DNA from: Sphingopyxis jiangsuensis
Lineage (GTDB): Bacteria > Pseudomonadota > Alphaproteobacteria > Sphingomonadales > Sphingomonadaceae
Reading direction: 5' to 3'
DNA length: 64,000 bases
NCBI RefSeq assembly: GCF_016734905.1
Contig: NZ_JAERPO010000002.1
Span: 1,073,524 to 1,137,523 of the forward strand
The position numbers and the translations under genes are program-made. Under the pieces are notes generated by a model that saw only the letters and a list, made by a program, of their open reading frames with translations, was not told where the DNA came from and made no database searches. The first letter of the stretch is position 1. Each line of letters starts with the position of its first letter. Shown one piece after another: positions 45,572-56,123 of this stretch.

Positions 45572-46254
45572 GGGGCGCGATTCCGCTCGTTGTCGTTCGT
45601 CCCGACCCCGGCGGCGCGCAGACGGTCGAGCGCGCTGCGGCCATGGGGCTCGACGTGCGGCACATGCCCCTGTTCGCCGCGCATCCGCTCGACTGGACGC
45701 CGCCCGATCCCGCCGATTTCGACGCGCTGATGCTGACCAGCGCACAGGCGCCGCGCTTGGCGGGGCCGGGGATTGCTGCGCTTGCGGGCCTACCCGTATT
45801 TGCCGTCGGCGATGCGACCGCCGCCGCGGCGCGTGCGGCGGGGCTGGCCGTGACCGCAATCGGCCCGGGCGACGGGCAGGGGCTTCTTGACGCTATGACG
45901 TCACAGAATTTTACAAGGATTCTATGGCTTTGCGGGCGCGAACGGTCGTCGTTCGATGCGCGCGGCGCCGCGCTCACCGCGCGCCCGGTCTATGCGGTCG
46001 ACCCGGTCGATCCCCCCGCCGAATGGAGCGCGCTGGTTGCCGGTCCGGCGGTGATGATGGTGCATTCGTCACGGGCGGCTGCCCGGCTGTCCGACCTGGT
46101 GGGGCCGGAACGTAAGCATCTGACCTTGCTTGCAATAAGTGCCGCCGCGGCGGACGCTGCGGGCGCTGGTTGGGCCGGATTGGCAATTTCTCCTCGCCCC
46201 GACGACGCCGCAATGTTGGCAGAGGCACATGCTTTGTGCCACAAGAGGGGATAA
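45568..46254 (+). CDS. hemD: Uroporphyrinogen-III synthase
   Basis: Cyclises hydroxymethylbilane with ring-D inversion. HemD sequences are weakly conserved; this 228-residue product has the expected [17 protein letters not shown] start, [25 protein letters not shown] and the [14 protein letters not shown] segment. Overlap with hemC and position before a COG4223 gene support the call. Length fits. Confidence 0.88.
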   Translation: MRGAIPLVVVRPDPGGAQTVERAAAMGLDVRHMPLFAAHPLDWTPPDPADFDALMLTSAQAPRLAGPGIAALAGLPVFAVGDATAAAARAAGLAVTAIGPGDGQGLLDAMTSQNFTRILWLCGRERSSFDARGAALTARPVYAVDPVDPPAEWSALVAGPAVMMVHSSRAAARLSDLVGPERKHLTLLAISAAAADAAGAGWAGLAISPRPDDAAMLAEAHALCHKRG

Positions 46255-46276
46255 CAGGGTCGTTCGAAAGAGAAAC

Positions 46277-47182
46277 ATGCCAATCGAAAACTTCGACACG
46301 GCTGCGCCTGCGAATGGCGCGGCATCGACGAAGGGGCCATCGTTCCGCACATTGGCGATCGGAGCGGCGCTGCTGCTGTTGATCGGCATCGTCGGCGGCG
46401 GCTGGGCGATGAACCGCCTGATAGCTGTCGAAGATCGCCCGGCGGCGGCGAAGGCTGCTCCCGAACCGGCGGCTGCCGACACGCTGATCGGCACCACGGC
46501 CGAGGCTGCGGTCGCCGCGCAACCGGCGATGGTCGTCGCACCGGTCGATGGCGCCAGCGCGCTCGCAGCGCGCGTCGCCGAACTCGAGCAGCGCCTGTCG
46601 CGCATCACGCTGCAGGCCGAATCGGCGTCGGGCAATGCCTCGCGCGCCGAAGGGCTGCTCGTCGCCTTTGCAGTGCGTCGCGCGCTCGACCGCGGGCTGT
46701 CGCTCGGCTATCTCGACGCCCAGCTCCGGCTGCGCTTTGGCGACGACCAGCCCAATGCGGTGAAAACGATCATCGACACCTCGCGCGACCCGGTGACGCT
46801 CGAACAATTGCGCACCGCGCTCGACCGGCTTGCGCCCGAGCTTGTCGGTCGCGGTGCCGAGGATGGCGGCAGCCTGTGGACCGGCCTGCGCCGTGAATTG
46901 TCCGAGCTGTTCGTCGTGCGTCCCGCGGGCACCCAATCGCCGCGCGCGTCGGAGCGCCTCGACCGTGCACGTCGCTATTTGTCGGCGGGCCAGGTCGACA
47001 AGGCGATCGAGGAGGTCGAGGCGATGCCCGGCGCCGATGACGCCGCCGACTGGATCATGGATGCGCGCCGCTATCATGAAGCGCGCCGCGCGCTTGACCT
47101 GATCGAGACTGCGGCGATACTGGAACCGCGCGACAGCCCCGCTGCCGCAATCGCCCGCAGCCAGGGCGATCGGACCCCCTAG
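46277..47182 (+). CDS. Mitofilin-like membrane protein (COG4223)
   Basis: 301-residue single-pass inner-membrane protein: short cytoplasmic N-terminus, helix about 25-45 ([20 protein letters not shown]), an Ala/Pro-rich linker, a short coiled coil ([20 protein letters not shown]) and a helical C-terminal domain with [12 protein letters not shown] and [20 protein letters not shown], the pattern of alphaproteobacterial mitofilin-like proteins that follow hemCD. Start at 46277, with GAAAGAGAAAC before it. A role in haem precursor or membrane organisation is suggested by context only. Confidence 0.82.
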   Translation: MPIENFDTAAPANGAASTKGPSFRTLAIGAALLLLIGIVGGGWAMNRLIAVEDRPAAAKAAPEPAAADTLIGTTAEAAVAAQPAMVVAPVDGASALAARVAELEQRLSRITLQAESASGNASRAEGLLVAFAVRRALDRGLSLGYLDAQLRLRFGDDQPNAVKTIIDTSRDPVTLEQLRTALDRLAPELVGRGAEDGGSLWTGLRRELSELFVVRPAGTQSPRASERLDRARRYLSAGQVDKAIEEVEAMPGADDAADWIMDARRYHEARRALDLIETAAILEPRDSPAAAIARSQGDRTP

Positions 47183-47228
47183 CACCGGCCCGCGCGCGGC
47201 GCCGGTCGCCTTTGAAGAAAGCCCTTTC

Positions 47229-48431
47229 ATGGCCCTCGCCGATCCGCAGCGCATCGAGGCGCTCGACCCGCTCGACCCCCTCCAGCTCGACGATCAGCTG
47301 ACCGAAGAGGAGCGCATGGTGCGCGATACCGCGCGCAGCTATGCGACCGACGCGCTGCTGCCGCGCGTGACCTCGGCCTTTCTCGACGAGCGATTCGACC
47401 GCGAGATCATGTCCGAAATGGGCGCGCTCGGGTTGCTCGGCGCGACGATCGACCCCGAATATGGCGGCGCGGGGCTCAATTATGTCAGCTACGGGCTGAT
47501 CGCGCGCGAAGTCGAGCGCGTCGATTCGGGCTATCGTTCGGCCTGTTCGGTGCAAAGCTCGCTCGTGATGCATCCGATCAACGCCTATGGCAGCGACGAG
47601 CAGAAGAAGCGTTTTCTCCCCGGCCTCGCGTCGGGCGAGCTGATCGGTTGTTTCGGGCTCACCGAACCCGATGCGGGCAGCGACCCCGCCGGAATGCGCA
47701 CGCGCGCCGAAAAGATCGAGGGCGGCTATCGCCTCAAGGGCGCGAAGATGTGGATCACCAATTCGCCCATCGCCGACGTTTTCGTCGTGTGGGCGAAGTC
47801 GGACGCGCACGACGGCGCGATCCGCGGCTTCATCCTCGAAAAGGGGATGAAGGGGCTGTCGGCGCCCAAGATCGAGGGCAAGGTCAGCTTGCGCGCCTCG
47901 ATCACCGGCGAAATCGTGATGGACGGCGTCGAGGTCGGCGAGGATGCACTGCTGCCGCACGTCTCGGGGCTGAAAGGGCCGTTCGGCTGCCTCAACCGTG
48001 CGCGTTACGGCATCGGCTGGGGCGCGATGGGCGCCGCCGAATTCTGTTACGAGGCCGCGCGCAATTACACGCTCGAGCGCAAGCAGTTCGGGCGTCCGCT
48101 CGCGGCGAACCAGATCGTTCAGCTGAAGCTCGCGAACATGCTCACCGAAATCGCGCTCGGAACGCAAGCGGCGCTGCGCGTCGGGCGGCTGATCGACGAG
48201 GGGCGGCTCGCGCCCGACATGATCAGTTTCCTGAAGCGCAACAATTGCGGCAAGGCGCTCGACATCGCACGCGTTGCGCGCGACATGCACGGCGGCAACG
48301 GGATCGCCGCCGAATATCATGTCATCCGTCATGCGGTGAACCTCGAAACGGTGAACACCTATGAAGGGACGCACGACGTCCACGCGCTGATCCTCGGCCG
48401 CGCGATTACCGGCATCAGCGCCTTTGCCTGA
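47229..48431 (+). CDS. gcdH: Glutaryl-CoA dehydrogenase-like acyl-CoA dehydrogenase
   Basis: FAD-dependent dehydrogenase, 400 residues, of the glutaryl-CoA type: [40 protein letters not shown] and the catalytic Glu 379 in [32 protein letters not shown] and [19 protein letters not shown] are GCDH-like blocks. It overlaps the downstream CoA-transferase gene by 8 bp; the pair suggests lysine/tryptophan-derived glutarate catabolism, in which the transferase activates glutarate and the dehydrogenase makes crotonyl-CoA. Confidence 0.9.
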   Translation: MALADPQRIEALDPLDPLQLDDQLTEEERMVRDTARSYATDALLPRVTSAFLDERFDREIMSEMGALGLLGATIDPEYGGAGLNYVSYGLIAREVERVDSGYRSACSVQSSLVMHPINAYGSDEQKKRFLPGLASGELIGCFGLTEPDAGSDPAGMRTRAEKIEGGYRLKGAKMWITNSPIADVFVVWAKSDAHDGAIRGFILEKGMKGLSAPKIEGKVSLRASITGEIVMDGVEVGEDALLPHVSGLKGPFGCLNRARYGIGWGAMGAAEFCYEAARNYTLERKQFGRPLAANQIVQLKLANMLTEIALGTQAALRVGRLIDEGRLAPDMISFLKRNNCGKALDIARVARDMHGGNGIAAEYHVIRHAVNLETVNTYEGTHDVHALILGRAITGISAFA

Positions 48432-49563
48432 TCCGAGGCCGCTCGAGGGCGTCCGCGTCGTCGAACTGGCGCGGGTGCTTGCGGGGCCGTGGTGCGGGCA
48501 GTTGCTCGCCGACCTTGGCGCAGAGGTGATCAAGGTCGAACGGCCGCGACAGGGCGACGATACGCGCCACTGGGGGCCGCCCTTCGTCACCGGCGCCGAC
48601 GGTGACAATCTGGGCGCGGCCTATTATCACAGCTGCAACCGCGGCAAGCGCGGCGTCGCGATCGATATCGCGACCGCGGCGGGGCAGGCCGAGATCCGCG
48701 ACCTGATTGCGGGCGCCGACGTCGTCATCGAAAATTACAAGGTCGGCGGCCTCGCCAAATATGGGCTCGACCCCGCGCGGCTGCGCGCCGATTTCCCCCG
48801 GCTGATCGTCTGTTCGATCACCGGTTTCGGGCAGACCGGTCCTTATGCCGGGCGCGCGGGATATGACTTCATCATCCAGGCGATGGGCGGCGCGATGGCG
48901 CTGACGGGCGAGCCCGACGGCCCGCCGCAGAAGGCGGGAATCGCCTATGCCGACATTTTCACGGGCATGTATTCGGCGGTCGCGATCCTTGCGGCGTTGC
49001 GGCGTCGTGACGCCATGGGCGAGGCCCAGGGCGGCGGCGCGCACATCGACATGGCGCTGCTCGATTGCCAGGTCGGGGTACTCGCCAATCAGGCTGCCAA
49101 CTATCTGACGAGCGGCGTGTCGCCGCGACGCATGGGCAACGGCCACGCGAACGTCGTCCCCTATCAGGCGTTCGCGACCGCCGACGGCGATCTGGTGATT
49201 GCGGTGGGCAACGACAGCCAGTTCCGGCGGCTGTGCGTGCTGTTGGGCGCGCCCGATTGCGCGGACGACCCGCGCTTTGCAACCAATGCCGCGCGGCTTG
49301 AGCATCGCAGGGAGTTGATCCCGCTGCTCGCCGCGCGCATCGCGACGTGGGAGGCGCAGCCGCTGGCGCTCGCGCTCGAGGCCCAGGGGATACCCGCGGG
49401 GCCGATCAACGACATGGCCGCGGTCTTCGCCGACCCGCAGGTGGTCGCGCGCGGGATGCGCTTTCGGCCCGAGGGCGCAGCGGTCGACGGGCTCGCAAGC
49501 CCGATCGTCATCGACGGCGAACGGATGGTGGCGGACAAGGGCGCGCCGCCGCTCGCGGGCTGA
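48424..49563 (+). CDS. CaiB/BaiF-family CoA-transferase
   Basis: Class III CoA-transferase, 379 residues, from a TTG start at 48424 that overlaps gcdH. Motifs are [70 protein letters not shown] and the catalytic Asp 214 in MALLDCQ. Close relatives are succinyl-CoA:glutarate CoA-transferases (SUGCT type), which fits the preceding dehydrogenase, but formyl- or other acyl-CoA acceptors cannot be ruled out. A bidirectional-looking terminator follows. Confidence 0.88.
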   Translation: MPDPRPLEGVRVVELARVLAGPWCGQLLADLGAEVIKVERPRQGDDTRHWGPPFVTGADGDNLGAAYYHSCNRGKRGVAIDIATAAGQAEIRDLIAGADVVIENYKVGGLAKYGLDPARLRADFPRLIVCSITGFGQTGPYAGRAGYDFIIQAMGGAMALTGEPDGPPQKAGIAYADIFTGMYSAVAILAALRRRDAMGEAQGGGAHIDMALLDCQVGVLANQAANYLTSGVSPRRMGNGHANVVPYQAFATADGDLVIAVGNDSQFRRLCVLLGAPDCADDPRFATNAARLEHRRELIPLLAARIATWEAQPLALALEAQGIPAGPINDMAAVFADPQVVARGMRFRPEGAAVDGLASPIVIDGERMVADKGAPPLAG

Positions 49564-49570
49564 CCGCTCC

Positions 49571-49600
49571 CAAAGAAAAGGGGCGCCAAAGCGGCGCCCC
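49571..49600 (-). terminator. Intrinsic terminator for the TonB-dependent receptor gene
   Basis: GGGGCGCC (49580-49587) pairs with GGCGCCCC (49593-49600) around AAAGC. On the minus strand the stem is followed by TTTTCTTT, so it terminates leftward transcription from the receptor gene, 23 bp after its stop. It also lies just after the CoA-transferase stop and may work weakly in the other direction. Confidence 0.82.
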
Positions 49601-49622
49601 TCCCCCCATTATGTCCAACGCG

Positions 49623-51959
49623 TCAGAATTTGACCGTGCCGGTCACGAAGACCTGGCGCGGATTGCCGTAATAGGCGGTCAGAACACCTTCGGCGCCCAG
49701 GGTCGAGCTGATGCCCGGCTGGCCATTGAGAAGAATGAACTGACCGGTGTCGGGGTTCTGACGCAGGAAGTTGTATCCGGACGTGATGTACCGCTTGTTC
49801 GTCAGGTTGCGGCCATGAACCCCGAGCGAGAATATGTCGTCGATGTTCCACACCAGATTGGCGTCCCACAAGGCAAAGCCGGGCTGATCGAGGCCGGGGG
49901 TCGGGATTTCAAACTGCTGGCTCGCACTGCGATAGGAAATTGTGGTGCTCGCGTTGATCGAACCCTCGCCGACCGGCGTACTGTACGAAAGGGTGCCCGA
50001 AGCAGTCAGGTCGGGGGTGTTCTGAATGGACCGTCGATCCGCAACGTCGATACCGCGCGAATCGATGAACCGGTCGAACTTTGCATCGAGATATCCGAGC
50101 GCCCAGCTGAAGTTGAGCGAATCGCCGTCGACGCCGAAATCGCGCGCGGCGACAAGATTGCCTTCGAACTCGAGGCCCTTGAACGTCGCCTTGCCCGCGT
50201 TGGTGGTGATGCCGATAAAGGTCTGGACGCCGCCGACGACCGCGCCGACCGAGCCCGGAATCTGAATGTCGGTATAGTCGGCGTAGAAGGCGGCGAGCGC
50301 GAATGTCAGGCGGCGGTCGAACAATTGTCCTTTCCAGCCAAGCTCGTAGCTATCGACCGTTTCCGGATCGAATGACAGGAAATTGTAGATGTCCTCATAG
50401 TCGCCGCCGGCGCCGCCGATGCCGTTGCCATTGGCATCGGGCGCGGCCGTGCCGACGCCGCGCGGATCGAAGCCGCCGCCCTTGAACCCTTTGGAGTAGG
50501 AGGCATAGACAGTGTGATCCTGCGTCGGCTTGAAAGCGATCGAGGCGCGCGGTGTAAATTTCTTGAAATCGGCCGTGCCACGGAAATCGGTCTGGCGAAC
50601 GATCGGCGCCGTGGTGCCGCCGAAGAAGGGCGACGATCCGAGATAGACGTTGCGCTGGACGATCGAAGTGCGACGGTCCCACGTGTAGCGGCCGCCGGCC
50701 GAGAGGCTCAGCTGATCGGTGATGTCATAGGTGAAATCGCCGAAAATTGCGCCGGTCCTGGTGTCGACATCGCCAAAGGTGAGCGCCGTGACCGTACCCG
50801 GCAGACGAACGTCGAAGGTCGTGCGCGCACTCGCGTCGAGATAATAGCCACCGATCAAGCCGTTGAACCGCCCCACGTCGAACAACAGCTGAATTTCCTG
50901 ACTGATTTGCTTGTTGTTGTAAAAGGCCGGCACATCGAGATCGACGGCGGGCAGGGCATCGAAGTCGATCGGAGTCGCGCTGTCGTCCTTGCGATAGCCG
51001 GTGATCGTGCGGACGGTCAGCCAGTCGGTCGGTTTGAGTTCGCCAAGCGCCGAGAATCCCCAGGCCTCGACATCCTGCGTCGGGCTGACGAGGGCGCCGC
51101 GGCTGTCGAACACATCGTCGAGCACGGGGGCGCCGGTCGCCAGCGAGGTGATCAGGCGATGGCCGCCGCGCGTTTCGCTTTTGTCGCGCGTGTAGTCGCC
51201 GGTGATGCGGAAAAAAGCGTCGTCGCCGGGCACGATTTCGACCGTTCCCCGGCCCGCCCAGACGTCCTTGTTATAATTCTCGCGCCCTGTCGTCAGATTG
51301 GTGCCAAAGCCGCCGCGGCTGAGACGCGCGACGGCACCGCCGACGCGGACGGTGCCGTCGCCCAACGGCACCGCAGCGCTGATCACGCCGTCAGCCTGGT
51401 CATAGCTGCCATAGGTGCCGCGCAGTTTGAACTCCGCGGTATCGCCGATGCGCTTGGTGACATATTTCACCGCCCCGCCGATGGTGTTGCGGCCATAGAG
51501 GGTGCCCTGTGGCCCGCGCAGCACTTCGATGCGTTCGACGTCATATATGTCGAGCACCGCCCCCTGCGGGCGGTTGAGCACGACATCGTCAAGATAGAGG
51601 CCAACCCCCGCCTCGAAACCGGCGACCGGATCCTGCTGCCCGACGCCGCGGATAAAGGCCGAAAGCGTATTGTTGGTGCCGCGCGAAACCTCGAGCGTGA
51701 CGTTCGGGGCGCTGGCTGCGACATCGGTGATGTCGATGGCGCCTGCATTGGCCAGCGCCTCGCCGGATATTGACGAAACCGCAATTGGAACGTCGATCAG
51801 CCGCTCGTCGCGGCGGCGGGCCGTGACGACGATGGCGTCGTCGTCGGACGCGGCGCTCGCGCCTTCGTCCTGCGCAAAGGCGGCGGGGGCAAAGCCGAGC
51901 ATCGAAAGCGCGCTCGTCGCCAGAACGGCGCGGCGCAGGCTGCGGGCGGATGAACGCAT
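49623..51959 (-). CDS. TonB-dependent outer-membrane receptor
   Basis: 778-residue outer-membrane receptor. Signal peptide ends near AAFAQDEG (about 28-32); the TonB box region is DDAIVVTARRRDERLIDVPI, the plug has VEVLRGPQGTLYGRNTIGGA-like residues (IEVLRGPQGTLYGRNTIGGA) at about 140-160, and the barrel ends FVTGTVKF with terminal Phe. GGGAGAGAG precedes the ATG. It is of the large sphingomonad/Caulobacter receptor class taking up varied organic compounds, not siderophores necessarily. A TetR regulator is divergent; substrate unknown. Confidence 0.92.
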   Translation of the reverse strand: MRSSARSLRRAVLATSALSMLGFAPAAFAQDEGASAASDDDAIVVTARRRDERLIDVPIAVSSISGEALANAGAIDITDVAASAPNVTLEVSRGTNNTLSAFIRGVGQQDPVAGFEAGVGLYLDDVVLNRPQGAVLDIYDVERIEVLRGPQGTLYGRNTIGGAVKYVTKRIGDTAEFKLRGTYGSYDQADGVISAAVPLGDGTVRVGGAVARLSRGGFGTNLTTGRENYNKDVWAGRGTVEIVPGDDAFFRITGDYTRDKSETRGGHRLITSLATGAPVLDDVFDSRGALVSPTQDVEAWGFSALGELKPTDWLTVRTITGYRKDDSATPIDFDALPAVDLDVPAFYNNKQISQEIQLLFDVGRFNGLIGGYYLDASARTTFDVRLPGTVTALTFGDVDTRTGAIFGDFTYDITDQLSLSAGGRYTWDRRTSIVQRNVYLGSSPFFGGTTAPIVRQTDFRGTADFKKFTPRASIAFKPTQDHTVYASYSKGFKGGGFDPRGVGTAAPDANGNGIGGAGGDYEDIYNFLSFDPETVDSYELGWKGQLFDRRLTFALAAFYADYTDIQIPGSVGAVVGGVQTFIGITTNAGKATFKGLEFEGNLVAARDFGVDGDSLNFSWALGYLDAKFDRFIDSRGIDVADRRSIQNTPDLTASGTLSYSTPVGEGSINASTTISYRSASQQFEIPTPGLDQPGFALWDANLVWNIDDIFSLGVHGRNLTNKRYITSGYNFLRQNPDTGQFILLNGQPGISSTLGAEGVLTAYYGNPRQVFVTGTVKF

Positions 51960-52036
51960 GATCTCTCTCCCTTGACGGGGTGACCCCTCGCCACCCGTTG
52001 TTTTTGTTAAGCCGGACTTGCCAAGCTGTGCCGCAC

Positions 52037-52070
52037 CCAATAATGAAACATGAACCAAGTTTCAACTTGG
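52037..52070 (-). promoter_or_regulatory. Candidate receptor promoter overlapped by a TetR operator-like palindrome
   Basis: CCAAGTT-TC-AACTTGG at 52055-52070 is a 16-bp inverted repeat with 7-bp arms. On the minus strand TTGAAA (52060-52065), inside it, and TATTGG (52037-52042) are separated by exactly 17 bases, so the palindrome covers the presumed -35 box. A TetR protein bound here would block receptor transcription and could autoregulate. It lies between the divergent receptor and regulator genes. Confidence 0.65.
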
Positions 52071-52158
52071 AAAATGAAAAGCACGTTTTTTGCTTGCCAG
52101 TGGTGCGAAAATGCCACGATGGAGGTCAGGGGCGATGCGGGGGAGATGGAAGACCGCT

Positions 52159-52791
52159 ATGGATCAGCCGCAATCTGGGCACGGCACCGAAGCCGCGAAC
52201 CGCGACAAGACGCCGCGCACCGAACGCGGGCGCCGAACGCTGCGCAAGCTGCTCGACGCGGCGGCCGTCGAGTTCGGCGAACGCGGCTTTCATGATGCGT
52301 CGATCAGCGGGATCACGCGGCGCGCCGGGACTGCGCTCGGCAGTTTCTACACCTATTTCGATTCGAAAGAGGAGATCTTCCAGGCGCTCGTCCGCTATAT
52401 GAGCGAGCAGCTGCGCGACCATGTCACGCCGATCGTTCAGGAAGCGCCCGACGAGATTGCGGCAGAGCGCGCCGGCCTCCTCTCCTTTCTCGGCTTCGTG
52501 CGCGAGCACAAGGAAATCTATCGCATCATCGACGAGGCCGAATTCGTCGATTACGCCAGTTATCGCCGCCATTATGAAACGACGGTCGCGCGCATGCGCC
52601 AGCGACTCGAGGCGGGCGCGGCGCGCGGCGAAATCCGCGCCGACGCGGGCGAGGTTCACGCCTGGGCGATCGCCGGAATGAACGTCTTTCTGGGCATGCG
52701 CTATGGCCTGTGGGACGAAACCGCCGACATCTGCGACGTCGCCCGCATCGCGAACGACCTGCTCGCAAACGGACTGAAGCGGCGGGATTAG
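52159..52791 (+). CDS. TetR-family transcriptional regulator
   Basis: 210-residue repressor-type regulator. The helix-turn-helix is at about 24-65 (RRTLRKLLDAAAVEFGERGF, then HDASISGITRRAGTALGSFY and TYFDSKEEIF). The ligand-binding domain follows. The ATG at 52159 has GGAAG about 8 bases upstream; further upstream ATGs in frame are less likely. Divergence from the receptor gene and the palindrome between them suggest it controls that gene. The effector is unknown. Confidence 0.88.
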   Translation: MDQPQSGHGTEAANRDKTPRTERGRRTLRKLLDAAAVEFGERGFHDASISGITRRAGTALGSFYTYFDSKEEIFQALVRYMSEQLRDHVTPIVQEAPDEIAAERAGLLSFLGFVREHKEIYRIIDEAEFVDYASYRRHYETTVARMRQRLEAGAARGEIRADAGEVHAWAIAGMNVFLGMRYGLWDETADICDVARIANDLLANGLKRRD

Positions 52792-53378
52792 CCGCGCGAA
52801 ATCAGGAAGATGGCGTGCTCTGCGCGCCAACTGGCAGCGGCGTCGCCGGTCGTGCGGTCGCGGTTCAGATACCAGACGGCATCGACCTTTATGCCCTTTG
52901 CGCGCACGAGTTCGCGAAAGTCGCGGACCGTGACATGGTGGATATTCGGCGTCGCGTACCATGCGACGGGCAAAAGCCGGGTGACGGGCATCCGCCCGTT
53001 CCACAGCAGCGACAGCCGCACGCGCCAGTGCGCGAAATTGGGGAAGCTGACGAACGCGCGCGGCGCGATGCGGAGCAGCTCGTCGACGACGCGGTCGGGT
53101 CGCTCGGTCGTCTGCAGCGTCTGCGACAGGATCGCATAGTCGAAGCCATCGGCGGGATAGCCTGAAAGGTCGCGGTTCGCGTCGCCCTGCACGACCGACA
53201 GGCCGCGCGCGATCGCGGTGGTGACGTTCGCCGCGTCAATCTCCAGCCCGCGCGCGTCGACGCGCTTGTCGTCGCGCAGCGCCGCCATCAGCGTGCCGTC
53301 GCCGCAACCGATGTCGAGGATGCGCGCGCCCGCGGGAACGGCATCGGCGATAATCGCCAGGTCGGGGCGCAGCGTCAT
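52788..53378 (-). CDS. metW: Methionine biosynthesis protein MetW
   Basis: SAM-dependent methyltransferase-like protein required with MetX for homoserine acetylation in many proteobacteria. Motif I is ILDIGCGDGTLMAALRDD; HWRVRLSLLWNGRMPVTRLL and the HDVTVRDF-like NIHHVTVRDF segment are MetW hallmarks. The ATG at 53378 overlaps the GNAT stop as ATGA, giving 196 residues. It overlaps the TetR gene tail by 4 bp. Confidence 0.94.
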   Translation of the reverse strand: MTLRPDLAIIADAVPAGARILDIGCGDGTLMAALRDDKRVDARGLEIDAANVTTAIARGLSVVQGDANRDLSGYPADGFDYAILSQTLQTTERPDRVVDELLRIAPRAFVSFPNFAHWRVRLSLLWNGRMPVTRLLPVAWYATPNIHHVTVRDFRELVRAKGIKVDAVWYLNRDRTTGDAAASWRAEHAIFLISRG

Positions 53379-53812
53379 GGGTGCGCCTCGCAATAGACGT
53401 CGGGGAAATGGCGCTGCATGAACGGCGCGCTGTCCTTGATCGCCGTCCAGCCGAGTGCGGCATAGAGCCGATGCGCGTCGCGCGTCGCCAGCATCCACCG
53501 CCGCAGTCCCTGCAGGTCGGAATGATCGTGCAGTGCCTGGACCATTTGCGAGGCAAGTCCGTGCCCGCGATGGGCATCGAGAACATAGACATCCGCCAGA
53601 TAGGCGAAAGTCGCGCGATCGGTCACGACGCGCGCGAACCCGACCTGTTCGCCATCGTCGGTAAAGGCGCCGACGCACAGCGAACCCGCGATCGCGCGTG
53701 CGACGACGGTGACCGGGATATCGGCCGACCAATAGCTTTGCGCGAGAAAGGCGTGGATCGACGCCACCTGCATCTCGGACGGTTCGAAGGACAGGCGATA
53801 GGCTGCGGTCAT
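53375..53812 (-). CDS. GNAT family N-acetyltransferase between metX and metW
   Basis: 145-residue acetyltransferase. The acetyl-CoA loop is [20 protein letters not shown], preceded by [11 protein letters not shown] and followed by [15 protein letters not shown]. It begins and ends with 4-base overlaps with metX and metW, so it is translated with them. metX and metW are usually adjacent, so an acetyltransferase between them is notable; it may be an unrelated insertion, or may protect or tune the pathway. Substrate unknown. Confidence 0.83.
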   Translation of the reverse strand: MTAAYRLSFEPSEMQVASIHAFLAQSYWSADIPVTVVARAIAGSLCVGAFTDDGEQVGFARVVTDRATFAYLADVYVLDAHRGHGLASQMVQALHDHSDLQGLRRWMLATRDAHRLYAALGWTAIKDSAPFMQRHFPDVYCEAHP

Positions 53813-54933
53813 GCGGCACCGGATTGTAGCGCCCCGGCGACGAGCCGGTCGAGCGCGGGGACGTCGAGGAGGAAGCTGTCGTGGCCGAAGGGCGCCGACA
53901 ATTCGACGAAGCTCGCCGCGGCGCCGACGCTTTGCAGCGCCTGGACGATGCGGCGCGATTCGGCGGTGGGGTAAAGCCAGTCGGTGTCGAAGCTGACGAG
54001 CGTGAAACGCACCTCATTCGACCGCGCGAAAGCGCCCGCGAGCTGGCCGTCGTGCGGTTCGGCGAGGTCGAAATAGTCCATCGCGCGCGTGATATAGAGA
54101 TAGGCGTTGGCGTCGAAACGGTCGGTGAAGGCGAGCCCCTGGTGCCGCAGATAGGATTCGATCTGGAAATCGGCGTCGAAGCCGAAGCTCTTGATGTCGC
54201 GCGCCTGCAGGCGGCGGCCGAACTTTTCGGTCAGCCCTTCTTCGGACAGATAGGTGATATGCGCGGCCATGCGCGCGACCGCGAGGCCCTTGGCCGGGCT
54301 GCGCGCGCTGCCGTAATATTGGCCGTCCTGCCAGTCGGGGTCGGCCATGATCGCCTGCCGCCCGACCTCGTGGAATGCGATATTCTGCGCCGAATGGCGC
54401 GCGGCGCTGGCGATGACGACCGCCGAGACGAGCCGCTCGGGATAATGCGCCGCCCAGGCGAGCGCCTGCATCCCGCCCATCGACCCGCCGACGACGGCAT
54501 GAAGTCGCGCGATGCCGAGATGGTCGAGCAGCATCGCCTGCGCGCGCACCATGTCGCCGATGGTGATGACGGGGAAATCCATGCCGAGCGGCGCGCCGGT
54601 CGCCGGGTCGGGAGTCGCGGGACCGCTCGATCCCATGCAGCTGCCAAGCACATTGGCGCAGATCACGTAAAAGCGGTCGGTGTCGATCGGCTTGCCCGGC
54701 CCGACCATCCGCGCCCACCAGCCCGGTTTGCCCGTCGCAGGATGGTCGCTCGCGACATATTGGTCGCCGGTGAGCGCGTGGCAGACGAGCAGCGCGTTCG
54801 ACCTGTCGGCGTTGAGCGCGCCATAGCTTTGCCAGGCGATCGTCACCGATGGCAGCGACTGGCCGCTGTCGAGCGGAAGCGGCGCGTCGATCGTCACGCT
54901 TTGATGCTGGATCTGGTGGAGCAGGCTCGCCAT
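53809..54933 (-). CDS. metX: Homoserine O-acetyltransferase
   Basis: First committed step of methionine synthesis via O-acetyl- (or O-succinyl-) homoserine. Alpha/beta hydrolase nucleophile Ser 151 in [14 protein letters not shown], Asp near 318 in SFDTDWLYP, His 351 in FGHDSFLLD. The start [20 protein letters not shown] gives 374 residues. It is divergent from hisC with 79 bp between; I see no SAM riboswitch in that space. In alphaproteobacteria some MetX use succinyl-CoA, which the sequence alone does not settle. Confidence 0.93.
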   Translation of the reverse strand: MASLLHQIQHQSVTIDAPLPLDSGQSLPSVTIAWQSYGALNADRSNALLVCHALTGDQYVASDHPATGKPGWWARMVGPGKPIDTDRFYVICANVLGSCMGSSGPATPDPATGAPLGMDFPVITIGDMVRAQAMLLDHLGIARLHAVVGGSMGGMQALAWAAHYPERLVSAVVIASAARHSAQNIAFHEVGRQAIMADPDWQDGQYYGSARSPAKGLAVARMAAHITYLSEEGLTEKFGRRLQARDIKSFGFDADFQIESYLRHQGLAFTDRFDANAYLYITRAMDYFDLAEPHDGQLAGAFARSNEVRFTLVSFDTDWLYPTAESRRIVQALQSVGAAASFVELSAPFGHDSFLLDVPALDRLVAGALQSGAA

Positions 54934-55012
54934 CGTTCGCGCGGGGCTAAGCGCGTGCGCGGGGGCTGTCAACGCACTGGACTCGACCGCCACAACCGCT
55001 AAACGGCCCCGC

Positions 55013-56119
55013 ATGACCGACACGACGCGCACCTTGCAGCCAAAGCCGTGGATCAGCGGCATCGCTCCCTATGTTCCAGGCAAGTCGGCGGGTGCCGACG
55101 GACGCCCGCTCGTCAAGCTTTCGGCAAACGAAAATCCGCTCGGAACCGGCGACAAGGCGCGCGCCGGCTTCGCCGAAGCCGCGGGCGAATTGTCGCGCTA
55201 TCCCGACCCCGGCGCCGCCGCGCTGCGCGAGGCGATCGCGGCGAAATATGGCCTCGATCCCGCGCGCGTCATTTATGGCACCGGGTCGGACGAGCTGCTG
55301 CACCTTGCGACGAGCGCCTTTGCCGGCCCCGGCGACGAGGTGCTTTATGTCCGCTATGGTTTTGCGGTCTATGAAATCGCCGCGCGCCGCGTCGGCGCGA
55401 CGCCCGTCGAGGCGCCCGACCGTGACTATGCGACCGACGTCGACGCGCTGCTCGCCGCGGTGACCGACAAGACGCGCGTCGTCTTCCTTGCCAACCCGAA
55501 CAATCCGACGGGCACGCTCGCGACGCGCGAAGAGGTGGCGCGGCTCCATGCCGGGCTGCCCGGCGACGTGCTGTTCGTGCTCGACCAGGCCTATGCCGAA
55601 TATCTCGAGCCCCACGAGGATGACGGCGGCCTCGACCTTGCCAGAACGGCGTCCAATGTTTTCGTCACGCGCACCTTTTCGAAAATCCACGGCCTCGCCG
55701 CCGAGCGCATCGGCTGGGGCTATGCGTCGGGCGCGGTGATCGCCGCGCTCCACAAGATCCGCGCACCGTTCAACGTCACGCGCTGCGGGCAGGCGGCGGC
55801 AATCGCGGCACTCGGCGACGACGATTTCGTCGAGCGCAGCCGGACGCACAATGCCAAATGGCGCCAATGGCTCGCCGACGAGATCGAAAGCCTGGGCAAT
55901 CATGGGCTGCGTGTCGTGCCGTCGGCGACCAATTTCCTGCTCGTGCTGTTCGATGGCGCGGTGACCGCCGAGACGATGAACCAGCGACTGATGGATGCCG
56001 GCTATATCGTGCGCTGGCTGCCGGGGCAGGGGCTGCCCAATGCGCTGCGCATGACGATCGGGACCGAGGAAGAGACGCGCGGCCTCGCGGCGGCGATTCG
56101 CGCCGCGCTGGCGGATTGA
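55013..56119 (+). CDS. hisC: Histidinol-phosphate (aromatic) aminotransferase
   Basis: PLP enzyme of histidine synthesis, which often also transaminates aromatic amino acids. PLP Lys 224 is in [35 protein letters not shown], Asp 191 in [11 protein letters not shown] and the final [20 protein letters not shown] are conserved. 368 residues. Followed 4 bp later by the prephenate dehydrogenase gene, suggesting a joint tyrosine route. Confidence 0.93.
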   Translation: MTDTTRTLQPKPWISGIAPYVPGKSAGADGRPLVKLSANENPLGTGDKARAGFAEAAGELSRYPDPGAAALREAIAAKYGLDPARVIYGTGSDELLHLATSAFAGPGDEVLYVRYGFAVYEIAARRVGATPVEAPDRDYATDVDALLAAVTDKTRVVFLANPNNPTGTLATREEVARLHAGLPGDVLFVLDQAYAEYLEPHEDDGGLDLARTASNVFVTRTFSKIHGLAAERIGWGYASGAVIAALHKIRAPFNVTRCGQAAAIAALGDDDFVERSRTHNAKWRQWLADEIESLGNHGLRVVPSATNFLLVLFDGAVTAETMNQRLMDAGYIVRWLPGQGLPNALRMTIGTEEETRGLAAAIRAALAD

Positions 56120-56123
56120 CGTC

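Noticed and set aside
54934..55012. SAM-II riboswitch upstream of metX
   Set aside because: The 79-bp space has no recognisable pseudoknot motif and is barely long enough.
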